A stretch of DNA of 64,000 bases, from positions 82,592 to 146,591 of the forward strand of contig NZ_QZMN01000011.1 in assembly GCF_003702705.1 (NCBI RefSeq). Direction: 5' to 3'. The translations under genes were made by a program, and so were the position numbers. Below the pieces are notes generated by a model. It was given only the letters and a program-made list of their open reading frames with translations. It searched no databases and was not told the DNA's origin. Positions 25,278-35,252 of this stretch are shown piece after piece (the first letter of the stretch is position 1; each line of letters opens with the position of its first letter). The DNA comes from Ornithinimicrobium cerasi. Lineage in GTDB: Bacteria; Actinomycetota; Actinomycetes; Actinomycetales; Dermatophilaceae.

Positions 25278-28067
25278 TCACTCCTCGAACCTGAAGTCCG
25301 CGCGGTGCTGGGTGCCGTCGTCCAGCGTGATGATCAGCTGGCGGCAGGTGCCGCCCCACGCCTCATCCGTCTTCCAGTTGTACTGGTAGCGCTCCTGCCG
25401 GGCGTTGTAGGTCAACGCCCGCTGGCCGGTGGTCTCGGTCGGCACGCTGACCGCGAACTGCAGCGGCTCGCGGGTCTCGCAGCTGATCTGCTGGCTCATC
25501 GGCGAGTGCGCGTCGCGAAGCACGTCGAGCCCGAGGTCGCCGCCCAGGTTGAACTGGACAGGTGCGGCGTCACCCGCGTCCACCACGTTGAGCGCGTCGT
25601 TCGAGTACTTCGCCCCGACGAGACCGGCACCCGGCGCGTCGCAGGTAGGAGGCACGTCGAAGGCCTCGGTGTTGTCGTCGCGGTTGGTCGTGCCCTGCAC
25701 CGCGCTGTAGCCCAGGCCACGACGGGCGAAGGTCGACCAGATCACGCAGCTGTCCGTCCCGCCGAGCGCGGCGTCGGCGGCCAGGATGCCGTTGCGGCCG
25801 GCCACGAAGCCCGGCCCGCAGCCCTGGAGCTTCAGACCGTCCATGACGTACTGCATGGCCCGGGTGTTGCCGGCCTCGTCCCACTCCGCGTAGAGGTCGT
25901 CGGTGAAGCCGTGGCGGTCCATGAGGTTCCAGTTGAGGTCCCACAGCACCGAGGCCCACGCGTGGCCGATCCCGTGCGGCGCCGCCAGGGAGCCGCCGGT
26001 GATCCAGCTGTTGCTCTTGATCCGGTCGTAGGTGAACGGCTGGATCGCCATGTTGCGCGAGTACGGCGCCGGCCGGATGCCGGCCCCGCCGCGGTCCGGC
26101 TGGAAGAGGGCGTAGGGGCCCATGCCGCGGGCCTGCTCCGGGTCGTCCAGCGCCGGGTCGAGCAGCATCGTGATCGCGAGGTAGTCGCTCCAGCCCTCGC
26201 CCATCTGCTCGTTCCCGCTCAGGCAGTTGATGTTGAGGCCGCCCGTCAGGCGGTTGGAGACGCCGTGGCCGTACTCGTGGATGATGATGCCGTTCTCGAG
26301 GTCCCCGTCGCGGATACCGGGGTGCGAGGACATCTTGTGCACCGACGCCGAGGTGGCGCCGGCGGACACCTGGGCGCGGATGGCCTCGCCGTCGGCGGTG
26401 CTGACCGAGATGGCCGGTATGCCGACCGCCGGGTCCATGCTGCCGGACAGGATCGGTGCGGCCTGGGTGGCGTCGTTGTGGCTGATCACCACCGCGACAG
26501 CACCGCCGGCCTCCGCGTTGCTGACCTGGGTGTGCGGCGAGCACGCGGTGGTCCTCGCGGTGATCACGATGGCACCCGGCGCCGCGAACGGCACGCAGGC
26601 GTCGTCGACGACGACCGCCACCCCGGGGAAGCCCGCGTTGGTCGGGGCCGGGGTGAAGCGGGCGTAGTTGGCGCCGTAGGTGACGGCGTCGGAGCCCGTG
26701 CCCAGGGTCAGCCCGCTCTGCGGGCCGAACTGGTTCCCGGGCCACAGGTACATCTGCATCCGGGGGCGACCACCGTCGGCGGCCGGGGTGGAGAAGTTGG
26801 CGTTGTTGGTGCCACCGCCGTCTGCCGCCTCCGCACGGACGTCGTCGCCGCCCGTGCCCTTAGTGGTGTAGTTCTTGACCTGGAAGTTGCCGGATGCCTC
26901 GTCGAAGCCGTAGCGGTAGAGCACGTCGTGGATGACGTTGTTCGCGTAGAAGAGGTTCGTGACCGCTGCTGCCCGGTAGGTCTGGGCGTGCTCGCTCAGG
27001 TCCATCGGGAAGTCGAAGTCCAGCCCCGCGCCGCCGTCCGGCTCGCTGCCCGGGTCAGGGACGTTGTTGGCGTCCTGGTCGGTGTAGGCGTGCACGTTGT
27101 TGCCGCGCGTGGTGGTGTGCTCCGGGCCGGGCTCCCCGTCGGTGTCGTGCCAGCCGAAGGGCGAGGCGACCTGGTCGGCGGGCTGCGTCACCAGCTCGCG
27201 GTCGCCGTCGTTCGGGCTCTCCTTGGGGAACGCCAGGACGCGGTAGCTCGATCCGTCCGCGACCGGGACGGGGGACCCCGGCAGCGCGCCGGTGGCCGCC
27301 GCCGCGGGTGCGCCCGCAAACTGCTGGGGCGAGCGTGCCAGGCCGGTGAGGTGGCCCTCGCCGTGATGGTCGGTCCAGTCCTCGGTGGTGAGGGTCTCAC
27401 CGGTCTGGGCGTCGACCATGACCTGCCAGAGGTGGTCGGACCCGGCCTCGTCGATCACCAGCTCCCAGGCCAGTCGGAGCCCGTCGTCGGTCATCTGCCA
27501 GACGAGCCGGGCCGGTATCTCCTCGTCGGCGATCCCAGCGGCGGAGACCGTCGTCTCCTGCTCGGCACCGGTGGCCTTCTCCAGCACCTGGGGTCGCTCA
27601 GCCTCCAGGTCCAGGTCGGAGGCGGCGCTCGACACGGCCTCGGCCGCGTCCAGGGACGCCTTACCGGTCGCCTCGCGCAGGTTGGGCACGAGCGACTCGG
27701 CCACGTGCAGGACGACGCCGTCCTTCGTCACGCTGACCGTGGCCACCCCGCCGTAGACCTGGCGGCCCGCATAGTGCTGGACGAGGTTGACGTAGGTCAC
27801 GCCGTTGTGGTCGGACGTGTGCTGGGACAGCACCTGCAGGTCCGCGAGGTCCGCCGCCGAGACGCCGTACTCGGAGGCCTTGAGCCGGAGCACGTCGCGG
27901 GCGATGTCCTCGGCCGCGGCCGAGCTCGGCTCGGTGAGGAAGAAGGCGGTGCCCGCGGCGGGTGCCGCCGCGGGTTCCTCGGGGACGGCGACCGCACCAC
28001 CGGGGATCATCAGCGTGAGGGAGAGGGGGATGCCGAGGCCGGCGGCCAGCAGCGGGGTAGAACGCAT
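25278..28067 (-). CDS. Secreted M36 (fungalysin-type) metallopeptidase
   Basis: A 929-residue secreted zinc protease. Residues 1-29 are a signal peptide. An FTP/PepSY-type propeptide covers about 40-230. A PA (protease-associated) domain is inserted at about 485-580. The zinc site H597-E-Y-G-H601 follows in [17 protein letters not shown], with the distal Glu expected in [10 protein letters not shown]. The C-terminal region past 780 carries Cys-containing accessory sequence ([15 protein letters not shown]). It lies between the ARC-linked lipoprotein and trmI, where the conserved actinobacterial cluster normally has no protease. Confidence 0.93.
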   Translation of the reverse strand: MRSTPLLAAGLGIPLSLTLMIPGGAVAVPEEPAAAPAAGTAFFLTEPSSAAAEDIARDVLRLKASEYGVSAADLADLQVLSQHTSDHNGVTYVNLVQHYAGRQVYGGVATVSVTKDGVVLHVAESLVPNLREATGKASLDAAEAVSSAASDLDLEAERPQVLEKATGAEQETTVSAAGIADEEIPARLVWQMTDDGLRLAWELVIDEAGSDHLWQVMVDAQTGETLTTEDWTDHHGEGHLTGLARSPQQFAGAPAAAATGALPGSPVPVADGSSYRVLAFPKESPNDGDRELVTQPADQVASPFGWHDTDGEPGPEHTTTRGNNVHAYTDQDANNVPDPGSEPDGGAGLDFDFPMDLSEHAQTYRAAAVTNLFYANNVIHDVLYRYGFDEASGNFQVKNYTTKGTGGDDVRAEAADGGGTNNANFSTPAADGGRPRMQMYLWPGNQFGPQSGLTLGTGSDAVTYGANYARFTPAPTNAGFPGVAVVVDDACVPFAAPGAIVITARTTACSPHTQVSNAEAGGAVAVVISHNDATQAAPILSGSMDPAVGIPAISVSTADGEAIRAQVSAGATSASVHKMSSHPGIRDGDLENGIIIHEYGHGVSNRLTGGLNINCLSGNEQMGEGWSDYLAITMLLDPALDDPEQARGMGPYALFQPDRGGAGIRPAPYSRNMAIQPFTYDRIKSNSWITGGSLAAPHGIGHAWASVLWDLNWNLMDRHGFTDDLYAEWDEAGNTRAMQYVMDGLKLQGCGPGFVAGRNGILAADAALGGTDSCVIWSTFARRGLGYSAVQGTTNRDDNTEAFDVPPTCDAPGAGLVGAKYSNDALNVVDAGDAAPVQFNLGGDLGLDVLRDAHSPMSQQISCETREPLQFAVSVPTETTGQRALTYNARQERYQYNWKTDEAWGGTCRQLIITLDDGTQHRADFRFEE

Positions 28068-28122
28068 CGGAGCTCCTTTGCCCGTCGAAAAAGACGGACG
28101 CGCCGCACCCCCTCGATCTCGT

Positions 28123-28146
28123 GGTCCGACCCTGGTGGGTCGGACC
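28123..28146. promoter_or_regulatory. Perfect 10-bp inverted repeat upstream of the M36 gene
   Basis: GGTCCGACCC-TGGT-GGGTCGGACC lies 56-79 bp upstream of the protease start and about 90 bp downstream of the trmI stop, both leftward. It could be an operator for the protease or the trmI terminator. No T-run follows, so position does not decide. Confidence 0.55.
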
Positions 28147-28237
28147 GAGTGCGACGCCTCCGTCCGGTGAGATCAACCTACGTCCGACCCCGGTCAAGGG
28201 GGGGTCAGCGCACGGTCAGGATCTCCTCAGGAGATGG

Positions 28238-29344
28238 TCAAGGAATCCCCTCGTCGCCCGCGGCTCCCGGGGCCTCGGTCTCCTGGGCGTCGGTGGTCGC
28301 CCGGGCGTCGGCGGTCGCTCCCGGGTCCTCGGTCGCCCGGGCGTCGGCGGTCGCCCGGGCGTCACGGGCGGTGCGCCGCACCCGCTTGGCCGACACCGCC
28401 CGCTCGCCGAGCTCCTCGGCGCTCCACTCCCCCTCGTCGTGAGGGACGTAGTCCTCCCCGTAGGCGCCCTTGGCCGGTCGCCGCTTGAGCAGCGGCGCGG
28501 CGGTGCCGGGGGCCAGGCTCCGCACCGTGAGGAGGAACCCGGTGTGACCGTGCATGCGGTGCTGAGGTCGCACGGCCAGTCCCTCGAGGTGCCAGCCCCG
28601 CACCAGCGACTCCCACGCCTGCGGCTCGGTCCAGCCGCCGTGGGTGCGTGCGGTCTCGGCCACCCGCGAGAGCTGGGTCGCGGTGGCGACGTAGCAGATC
28701 AGCACCCCGCCGGGGGCGAGGGCCTCGTGCACGACGTCGAGGCACTCCCAGGGCGCCAGCATGTCGAGCACGACCCGGTCCACCGACCCGGGCGCGACGC
28801 TGCCGGGCAGCGCCTCGACGAGGTCGCCCACGGTCACGGACCAGGCCGGGTGGTCGCGGCCGAAGAAGGCGCGGGCGTTGGCCCGGGCGATCTCGGCGAA
28901 GTCCTCGCGACGCTCGAAGCTGAGGAGGCGGCCGGAGTCCCCCACCGCACGGAGCAGGGACAGCGAGAGCGCCCCCGATCCGACGCCCGCCTCGACGACC
29001 GTCGCACCGGGGTAGATGTCCGCGTAGGTGACGATCTGACCGGCGTCCTTGGGGTAGACCACCTGCGCGCCGCGCGGCATCGAGAGCACGTAGTCGGAGA
29101 GCAGCGGCCGCAGGGCGAGGTAGTCCGCCCCGGAGCTGTGCCGCACGACGCTCCCGTCGGGTGCGCCGATGAGGTCGTCGTGACGGACGTGGCCGCGGTG
29201 GGTGTGGAAGGTGGCGCCCGGCTCCAGGGTGATGGTGTGCAGCCGGCCCTTCGGGTCGGTGAGCTGCACCCGGTCCCCGGCACGGAAGGGACCGCGCCGC
29301 AGGTCGGCGCCGGTCGCGGGGTGGGCGTCGTCGGGGTCGGTCAC
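28238..29344 (-). CDS. trmI: tRNA (adenine-N1)-methyltransferase TrmI
   Basis: A 368-residue SAM-dependent enzyme making m1A58 in the T-loop of tRNA, like Rv2118c. The N-terminal beta domain (VQLTDPKGRLHTITLEPG) precedes the Rossmann fold with SAM loop EAGVGSGALSL near 133-143 and DMLAPWEC near 207-214. The family core ends near residue 300. The last 45 or so residues are a repetitive Ala/Thr/Asp tail (ARATADARATED type), probably disordered. The GTG start is at 29344. It is 9 bp from the M50 protease stop. Confidence 0.93.
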   Translation of the reverse strand: MTDPDDAHPATGADLRRGPFRAGDRVQLTDPKGRLHTITLEPGATFHTHRGHVRHDDLIGAPDGSVVRHSSGADYLALRPLLSDYVLSMPRGAQVVYPKDAGQIVTYADIYPGATVVEAGVGSGALSLSLLRAVGDSGRLLSFERREDFAEIARANARAFFGRDHPAWSVTVGDLVEALPGSVAPGSVDRVVLDMLAPWECLDVVHEALAPGGVLICYVATATQLSRVAETARTHGGWTEPQAWESLVRGWHLEGLAVRPQHRMHGHTGFLLTVRSLAPGTAAPLLKRRPAKGAYGEDYVPHDEGEWSAEELGERAVSAKRVRRTARDARATADARATEDPGATADARATTDAQETEAPGAAGDEGIP

Positions 29345-29353
29345 CGGGTCATC

Positions 29354-30484
29354 CTACGAGGGCGTGGGTCGGACCCGTCTGGCCGCCACGTCGTCCACCA
29401 GCACCACCCCCCAGGGCCTGCCGTCGTGACCGACCAGGCCGACCACGCCGGATCCGCTCGCACGCATCACCTCCACCGCCCGGTCCAGCGGGTCCTCCGC
29501 GGAGAGGGTCACCGTCCAGCCGACCGGGAGGCGGACGGTGAGCGCCGCGACGGTGGCACCGCTTCTGGCCTGCCCGTCCAGTCCCTGCAGCGTGCCGGGG
29601 TCGACCAGCCCGACGGGCGCACCGGTGTCGTCGACGACCACCCACAGGGGTCGCGCGTCCCAGTCCACCTCCCCCACTGCCGTGTCGAGGGGCACCACCC
29701 CGACCGGCCGCGCGACGTCGCCCACCCGTCGGCGGGAGACCACCAGCCCCGAACGCCCCAGGCGGACCGCGGCCGACGCCCCCTGCCAGAGGAAGAGGGC
29801 GATGACACCCACCCACAGCACGCGGGTCAGTCCCAGGCTGCGGCCCTCCAGCAGGGGTGGCACGAGAGCCCAGAGGACGAGGAGCACGACCACGAGCCGG
29901 CCGAACCAGCCCGCCACCAGCGTGCCGAGGTGCCGGTTCCCGGTGAGCCGCCACACCAGGGCCTCCAGGAGGAACCCCCCGTCCAGCGGTAGCCCGGGGA
30001 TGATGTTGAAGACGGCGACGAACGCGTTGGCCGCGGTGAAGGCGTAGGCGAGCAGCCACGGCACGCCGCCCTCGGCCAGCGCCCCCGTCAGGCCCCAGCC
30101 GAGCAGGGCGAGCACACCGTTGGACAGGGGCCCCACGACGGCGACGGCGGCGCTGCGTCCAGGCGTGCCTCCGGTGCCGTCGTGCGCGGTGTGCCCGCCC
30201 CAGAAGTCGGCGACCACCCGGGAGACCCGGAACCCGACGCGCTGCGCGACCAGGGCGTGCGCGGCCTCGTGCACCAGGACGGAGATGAGCAGGAGCCCCG
30301 CGAAGGCGAGGGCGACCACATACGCCCCCCAGCCCAGCTGCGGGACCACCCGCGCGACGGTCGGCCCGAAGAGGGCAGCCACGAGGAGGGCCACCAGCAC
30401 CCAGCTGCGCCCGAGGTAGACCGGGACGCCGGACAGGGTCCCGATCCGCCAGCCGTGGCCGCCGGCCGTGGGGGGTGTGCTCAT
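29354..30484 (-). CDS. Site-2-type M50 intramembrane zinc protease with CBS domains
   Basis: A 376-residue polytopic membrane protease. The zinc motif is H72-E-A-A-H76 in SVLVHEAAHALVAQ; the second motif is IIPGLPLDGG, which supplies the Asp ligand. The C-terminal 140 residues carry CBS-like modules (GVVPLDTAVGEV, PLWVVVDDTGAPVGLVD, GSGVVGLVGHDGRPWGVVL) that may sense nucleotides. This is the group-III arrangement. It is upstream of trmI and divergent from the RecB-like gene. Confidence 0.93.
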   Translation of the reverse strand: MSTPPTAGGHGWRIGTLSGVPVYLGRSWVLVALLVAALFGPTVARVVPQLGWGAYVVALAFAGLLLISVLVHEAAHALVAQRVGFRVSRVVADFWGGHTAHDGTGGTPGRSAAVAVVGPLSNGVLALLGWGLTGALAEGGVPWLLAYAFTAANAFVAVFNIIPGLPLDGGFLLEALVWRLTGNRHLGTLVAGWFGRLVVVLLVLWALVPPLLEGRSLGLTRVLWVGVIALFLWQGASAAVRLGRSGLVVSRRRVGDVARPVGVVPLDTAVGEVDWDARPLWVVVDDTGAPVGLVDPGTLQGLDGQARSGATVAALTVRLPVGWTVTLSAEDPLDRAVEVMRASGSGVVGLVGHDGRPWGVVLVDDVAARRVRPTPS

Positions 30485-30563
30485 GCGCCCAACCTAGGCG
30501 ATGGTCCTGACGACCCCCGATCCCGGCGAGGCCTGTCGGGGGTGCTGCGTACAGTGGCGCACC

Positions 30564-31418
30564 ATGCAGCCCGCCCTCTCACCGTCGCGGGCGGCCGACT
30601 TCATGCAGTGCCCGATGCTCTACCGCTTCCGGGTCGTGGACCGGCTGCCCGAGGAGCCGAGCGCACCCGCCGCCCGGGGCACCCTCGTCCACGCCGTCCT
30701 CGAACGCCTCTTCGACCTGCCCTCCCCCGAGCGCACCCTCGACGCGGCCGCGCAGCTGGTGCCCGGGGAGTGGGCGCGCATGCTCGAGGCGGAGCCGGAG
30801 CTGGCGAGCCTCGTCGCGGCGGCGGAGGGAACCCCCTCCCCCGAGGTCTGGTATGCCGAGGCCGTCACCCTGCTGGAGCGGTGGTTCGGTCTGGAGGACC
30901 CGACGACCCTGGAGCCGGCCGAGCGCGAGCTGTACGTCGAGGCGCGGGTCGGCGAGCTGGTCATCCGCGGCGTCGTGGACCGGCTCGACGAGGCTCCGGA
31001 CGGCCGCCTGCGGGTGGTCGACTACAAGACAGGTCGCGCCCCGTCGGAGCTGTTCGAGGGGCGCGCCCTGTTCCAGCTGAAGTTCTACGCGCTGGCCCTG
31101 TGGCGGGCTCGCGGCGTGCTGCCCTCCCGGCTCCAGCTGGTCTACCTCCGCGACGGCCAGGTGCTCTGGATCGACCCGACGGAGCGTGACCTGGAGGCCA
31201 CCGAGCGCAAGATCCAGGCGCTGTGGGAGGCCATCGAGCTCGCGGCCCACTCGGGCGACTGGCGGCCCAGTCGCGGGCGGGCGTGCAGCTGGTGCTCGTT
31301 CCGGGCCGTCTGCCCGGCCTGGGGCGGCACCCCGCCGGAGCTGCCTGACGACGCGGCGCGGCGCGCCATCGACCCACGGGCGGCGAGCCGGACCGACCCG
31401 GTGGTCGACAGCGACTGA
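30564..31418 (+). CDS. RecB-family exonuclease with Fe-S cysteines
   Basis: A 284-residue PD-(D/E)XK nuclease. The metal site is D139 in GVVDRLDE with D153 and K155 in VVDYKTG. Four cysteines, C16 and C241/C244/C250 (CSWCSFRAVC), match the AddB/Cas4-type 4Fe-4S cluster that pins the C-terminus to the N-terminal helix. ATG 30564 is chosen since MQPALSPSRAADFMQCP is the family start; the frame extends upstream to 30501. Its place beside trmI and the ARC locus is conserved in actinobacteria (Rv2119 position). Confidence 0.93.
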   Translation: MQPALSPSRAADFMQCPMLYRFRVVDRLPEEPSAPAARGTLVHAVLERLFDLPSPERTLDAAAQLVPGEWARMLEAEPELASLVAAAEGTPSPEVWYAEAVTLLERWFGLEDPTTLEPAERELYVEARVGELVIRGVVDRLDEAPDGRLRVVDYKTGRAPSELFEGRALFQLKFYALALWRARGVLPSRLQLVYLRDGQVLWIDPTERDLEATERKIQALWEAIELAAHSGDWRPSRGRACSWCSFRAVCPAWGGTPPELPDDAARRAIDPRAASRTDPVVDSD

Positions 31419-31433
31419 TTCCGGACCGTTGCC

Positions 31434-32126
31434 TCAGGTCATCCGTGCGGCGCCGGTGGCGAGCATCCAGAGGTCGGCGGCACGCACGCTCTCGAGCCCG
31501 TCCACGAGGACCAGGCCCTCGCGCTCGGGGATCCGCACCAGGTGCGGGACACCGATCGTCGGGACCCCTGCGGCCACGGCCGAGCCGGCGCCCGTCGGTG
31601 AGTCCTCGACGGCGACGCAGCAGGCCGGGTCCACCCCCAGCCGGGCAGCCGCCGTCAGGTAGGGCTCGGGGTGCGGCTTGCCGTGGGTGACCATGTCACC
31701 GGTGACGACGGCGGCGAAGGTGCCGGCCGGCAGCGCCTCCACGAGCACCTGTGCGAGCACGTCGTAGGACATGGTGACGAGGGCGCACGGGACCTCGAGC
31801 GCGACGAGCTCGTCGAGCAGCGAACGGGCCCCGGGCCGCCACGGCACCTCGGCCCGCATGCGCCTGCCCACCTCGCCCTGGATGAGGTCGACCACCTCCT
31901 GAGGGGTGCCGCGCACCGGGCTCTGCTCGAGGATGATCTCGGCCGAGCGCAGCAGCGGGTTGCCCACCAGCTGCAGCGCCTGCTCGTGGGTCCACGTCCC
32001 GCCGGCAGCCTCGACGACGTCGCGCTCCGCGGCCATCCAGTAGGGCTCGGTGTCCACGATCGTGCCGTCCATGTCCCAGAGCACGGCGGCCGGGAGGGCG
32101 CGCTCGGCGCGGGGAAGCAGGTGCAC
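31434..32126 (-). CDS. HAD-superfamily hydrolase (phosphoglucomutase/phosphatase-like)
   Basis: A 230-residue haloacid-dehalogenase-type enzyme. The nucleophile and acid are D18 and D20 in LWDMDGTIVD; the Thr/Ser motif is in LVTMSYD; the lysine is in GKPHPEPYL; the metal acids are in CVAVEDSPTGAG. The four-helix cap after motif I marks the beta-phosphoglucomutase/pseudouridine phosphatase subgroup; the substrate is not readable. The GTG start is at 32126, since a nearby ATG is out of frame. Divergent from the PAC2 gene. Confidence 0.92.
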   Translation of the reverse strand: MHLLPRAERALPAAVLWDMDGTIVDTEPYWMAAERDVVEAAGGTWTHEQALQLVGNPLLRSAEIILEQSPVRGTPQEVVDLIQGEVGRRMRAEVPWRPGARSLLDELVALEVPCALVTMSYDVLAQVLVEALPAGTFAAVVTGDMVTHGKPHPEPYLTAAARLGVDPACCVAVEDSPTGAGSAVAAGVPTIGVPHLVRIPEREGLVLVDGLESVRAADLWMLATGAARMT

Positions 32127-32201
32127 GTCCCCATGCTAGGTCGCGACGTAGGGTGAGCGGAGACGGCCACGGCCGGCAGACACCCGACACCAGGAGGTCC
32201 C

Positions 32202-33059
32202 ATGCTGGAGTTCGCCGACGTCCCCGAGCTGCGCGACCCCGTCGTCGTCGCCGCCTTCGAGGGCTGGAACGACGCCGGTGAGTCCGCCTCGGCCGTGGTC
32301 GAGCACCTGCGCGCGGTCTGGGGCGCCGAGCTCGTGGCCTCGCTGGACCCCGAGGACTACTACGACCTGCAGGTGAACCGCCCCACGATCGTCACGGTCG
32401 GCGGCGAACGGACCCTCCGCTGGCCCTCGACCCGCCTCTACGTCGTGCGCGACTCCCCGCTGGGCCGGGACCTGATCCTCGTCCAGGGCATCGAGCCCTC
32501 GGTCCGCTGGCGCGCGTTCACCGCGGAGATCCTCGACTTCTGCCTGGACCAGGGCGCCACGCTCATGGTGACCCTCGGCGGTCTGCTGGCGGACGTGCCG
32601 CACACCCGCCCGATCCCGGTGAGCATGACGACCGAGGACCAGGCGCTGCGCGAGCAGGGCATCGCGGAGCGGAGCACCTACGAGGGTCCCACCGGGATCG
32701 TCGGCGTCCTCAGCGAGCTGGCCCATCGCCGCGAGCTGCCCACCGTCTCCGCCTGGGCGGCCGTCCCGCACTATGCCGGCGGGCCGCCGTCGCCGAAGGC
32801 CACCCTGGCTCTCCTCAGCGCCCTGGAGGAGCTCCTGGGGTGCGTCATCGACGACGACGAGGTCGCGGAGGCGGCGCGTGCCTGGGAGCGCGGGGTGGAC
32901 GAGCTCGCGGCCTCCGACGAGGAGGTCGCCGAGTACGTCGCCTCGCTCGAGGACGCCCAGGACACCGCCGAGCTCCCGGAGGCCTCCGGTGACGCGATCG
33001 CCCGAGAGTTCGAGCGCTACCTGCGCAAGCGCGGCGAGGACGGGTCGCCCCGGGGCTGA
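32202..33059 (+). CDS. PAC2-family protein (proteasome-assembly-chaperone-like)
   Basis: A 285-residue protein of the PAC2 family, named after a eukaryotic proteasome assembly chaperone; the bacterial role is unknown. Blocks include VVVAAFEGWNDAGESAS, DLILVQGIEPSVRWR, VTLGGLLADVPHTRP and a Ser/Glu-rich helical tail. A clear ribosome binding site (AGGAGG) precedes ATG 32202. The same gene is common in actinobacteria that have Pup, but its link to proteasomes is unproven. Confidence 0.92.
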   Translation: MLEFADVPELRDPVVVAAFEGWNDAGESASAVVEHLRAVWGAELVASLDPEDYYDLQVNRPTIVTVGGERTLRWPSTRLYVVRDSPLGRDLILVQGIEPSVRWRAFTAEILDFCLDQGATLMVTLGGLLADVPHTRPIPVSMTTEDQALREQGIAERSTYEGPTGIVGVLSELAHRRELPTVSAWAAVPHYAGGPPSPKATLALLSALEELLGCVIDDDEVAEAARAWERGVDELAASDEEVAEYVASLEDAQDTAELPEASGDAIAREFERYLRKRGEDGSPRG

Positions 33060-33111
33060 GGCCGCCCGGCCGCCAGCGCGGGCCCCGTCCCGAGACCCTG
33101 CACGGCGTCGC

Positions 33112-34389
33112 TCAGGGGAGCAGGGCGAGCCCCAGCAGCGCGTCGACGGCGTCCGGCACGAGCCGGGACGCACCACCCGGCCCCGCACGGCTGACGCCGC
33201 CGGCCCAGACGTCCACCGCACGCAGCGCCCCGGGGGCGTCGAGGTCGTCGGCCAGCCGCTCCCGCAGCGTCCGGACGGTCCGCTCGTCAAGCTCCGTGGG
33301 CACCCCGTCGGGGTCGACGCCCGCGGCCGCCGCGCGCCAGGCCGCCCAGCGGGGGGCGGCGAGCGCCAGGTCCGCGTCGTTCCACGTCCACTCCGTGCCG
33401 TAGTGGTGGGCCAGCAGCGCCAGCCGGACCACCATGGGGTCGACCCCGTCGGCGCGCAGCCGGCTGACGAGCACGAGGTTGCCCTTCGACTTGCTCATCT
33501 TCTCGCCGTCCAGGCCGACCATGGCCTGGTGGACGTAGACCTGCGCGAACTTGGTCCCCTCGAGTGCGGTCGCCTGCACCGCGCTCATCTCGTGGTGCGG
33601 GAAGATGAGGTCGCTCCCCCCGCCCTGGACGTCGAAGGGGGCGCCGAGGTGACGCAGCGCGATGGTGGAGCACTCGATGTGCCACCCGGGCCGGCCGCTG
33701 CCGAGCCTCTCCCCCGGCCAGGCCGGCTCGCCGTCGCGGGCGGCGCGCCACAGCAGCGGGTCGAGCCGGTCGCGTTTGCCGGCCCGGTCGGGGTCACCGC
33801 CCCGTTCCCCGAAGACCTCGAGCATCTCCTCGTGGCTCCAGCCCGAGACGGAGCCGAAGCTCGGCTGGCGGCCCAGGTCGAGATAGACGTCGTGCGCCTC
33901 CTCCTCGACCGCACCCTCCTCCCGCGTCACCGGGATCCGGTAGGCCGCACCGCTCTCCAGCAGCCGCGTGGTGGCGTCGACGTCGTCGGGGATGCCCTCC
34001 ACCGCACCGACGTAGTGCGCCGGCGCGAGGACGCGCAGCGCCTCCATGTCCTCCCGGAACAGGTCGATCTCCCGGGCGGCGAGGTCCTCCCAGCGCACGC
34101 CGTCGCGCTCCGCCCGCTCCAGGAGGGGCTCGTCGACGTCGGTGACGTTCTGGACGTAGCGGACGTCGAGGCCGGCGTCCAGCCACACCCGCTGCACGAG
34201 GTCGAAGGTGAGATAGGTGGCCGCGTGCCCGAGGTGGGTGGCGTCATAGGGGGTGATGCCGCAGACGTAGAGCCGAGCCGTGCCCTCGGGAGCCACGGTG
34301 ACCCGCCGTCGGGAGGCGGTGTCGTGCACGGTGAGGGGTCCTCCTGACCCTGGCAGCGCGGGCACGGACGGGGAGGACCAGGACTTCAC
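33112..34389 (-). CDS. mshC: Cysteine:GlcN-Ins ligase MshC (mycothiol biosynthesis)
   Basis: A 425-residue class I aminoacyl-tRNA-synthetase-like enzyme that ligates cysteine to glucosaminyl-inositol, the fourth step of mycothiol synthesis. The zinc-site C43 is in VCGITPYD; the HIGH-like motif HLGHA is at 52-56; KMSKSKGN is present near residue 300. The conserved WHIECSTIA segment supplies further active-site residues. Its short C-terminal domain separates it from cysteinyl-tRNA synthetase. The GTG start is at 34389. It is in the conserved mshC-SCO1664-DUF3090-phosphomutase order. Confidence 0.96.
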   Translation of the reverse strand: MKSWSSPSVPALPGSGGPLTVHDTASRRRVTVAPEGTARLYVCGITPYDATHLGHAATYLTFDLVQRVWLDAGLDVRYVQNVTDVDEPLLERAERDGVRWEDLAAREIDLFREDMEALRVLAPAHYVGAVEGIPDDVDATTRLLESGAAYRIPVTREEGAVEEEAHDVYLDLGRQPSFGSVSGWSHEEMLEVFGERGGDPDRAGKRDRLDPLLWRAARDGEPAWPGERLGSGRPGWHIECSTIALRHLGAPFDVQGGGSDLIFPHHEMSAVQATALEGTKFAQVYVHQAMVGLDGEKMSKSKGNLVLVSRLRADGVDPMVVRLALLAHHYGTEWTWNDADLALAAPRWAAWRAAAAGVDPDGVPTELDERTVRTLRERLADDLDAPGALRAVDVWAGGVSRAGPGGASRLVPDAVDALLGLALLP

Positions 34390-34437
34390 GGGGGCGAGCC
34401 TAACCCGCGACGAGGGCAGGTCAGCAGTCCGGGCGAC

Positions 34438-35244
34438 TCACCACAACGGCCAGGGCAGGGGGTAGCGCCCCTCCGGCGGCACCGGCAGGCGCGGGTCGAC
34501 GAGCAACTCCTCCAGGCGCACCCGGAGGGAGACGAGCTCGGCGGCGGACAGCAGCCCGTCGAGGCCGCTGTCACCGGAGCCCAGGCCCTCCAGGACCCGC
34601 CGGACCCGCTCGAGCTCCACCTCTCCCAGGTCCTCACCGGCCCATCCCCACAGCACGGTCCGCAGCTTGGGCACCGCGTTGAAGGACAGACCGTGGTCGA
34701 AGCCCCACAGCCGCTCACCGACGAGCCCGACGTGGGCCGCCTTGCGGTCGGCGTTGTCGAGCACCACGTCCAGGACCGCCAGGGAGCGCAGGCGCGGGTG
34801 GTCGGCGTGCACCACCACGAGCGGCCGTCCCTCCTCGTCCTGCGCCGCCACCACGGGCAGCCACCCGTCGGTCGCGACCTGCTCGGGCGTGACGACGTCG
34901 ACGAGCCCGCCGGCTGGGACCCCGTCCTCCTCGGTCTCCATCCACAGCTGCACCGACCCCGGACCCAGCGGTCCGTCGCGCAGCACCGTGGCAGGGACCA
35001 GGCCCCAGCCCCCGAGCTCGCTCACGAGGTATGCCGCGACCTCCCGGGCGGCCAGCGTGCCGGGCGGGAAGTCGGCGAGGGGTCGTTCGCCCCGGACCGG
35101 CTTGTACACGGCACGGCCGGCCGGTGACCCGTCCGGCTCGACGAGGTCGACGAGCAGGGTCACGTTCGACGCCTCGCGGAGCAGGCCGACGGGCTCGAGC
35201 GTGGCCCGGTGCAGGAGCCTCTCGCCGGGCGGGCCGTCAGTCAT
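34438..35244 (-). CDS. SCO1664-family protein (PI kinase-like fold)
   Basis: A 268-residue conserved actinobacterial protein. Distant similarity to phosphatidylinositol 3/4-kinase catalytic cores is visible in GRAVYKPVRGERPL (a lysine loop), VLDVVLDNADRKAAHV (an N/D metal-type motif) and LWGFDHGLSFN. Activity is not established. ATG 35244 gives the family start and lies 8 bp from the DUF3090 stop, so the genes are co-transcribed. It stands in a mycothiol-linked cluster. Confidence 0.9.
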   Translation of the reverse strand: MTDGPPGERLLHRATLEPVGLLREASNVTLLVDLVEPDGSPAGRAVYKPVRGERPLADFPPGTLAAREVAAYLVSELGGWGLVPATVLRDGPLGPGSVQLWMETEEDGVPAGGLVDVVTPEQVATDGWLPVVAAQDEEGRPLVVVHADHPRLRSLAVLDVVLDNADRKAAHVGLVGERLWGFDHGLSFNAVPKLRTVLWGWAGEDLGEVELERVRRVLEGLGSGDSGLDGLLSAAELVSLRVRLEELLVDPRLPVPPEGRYPLPWPLW

Positions 35245-35252
35245 CGGGCAGG

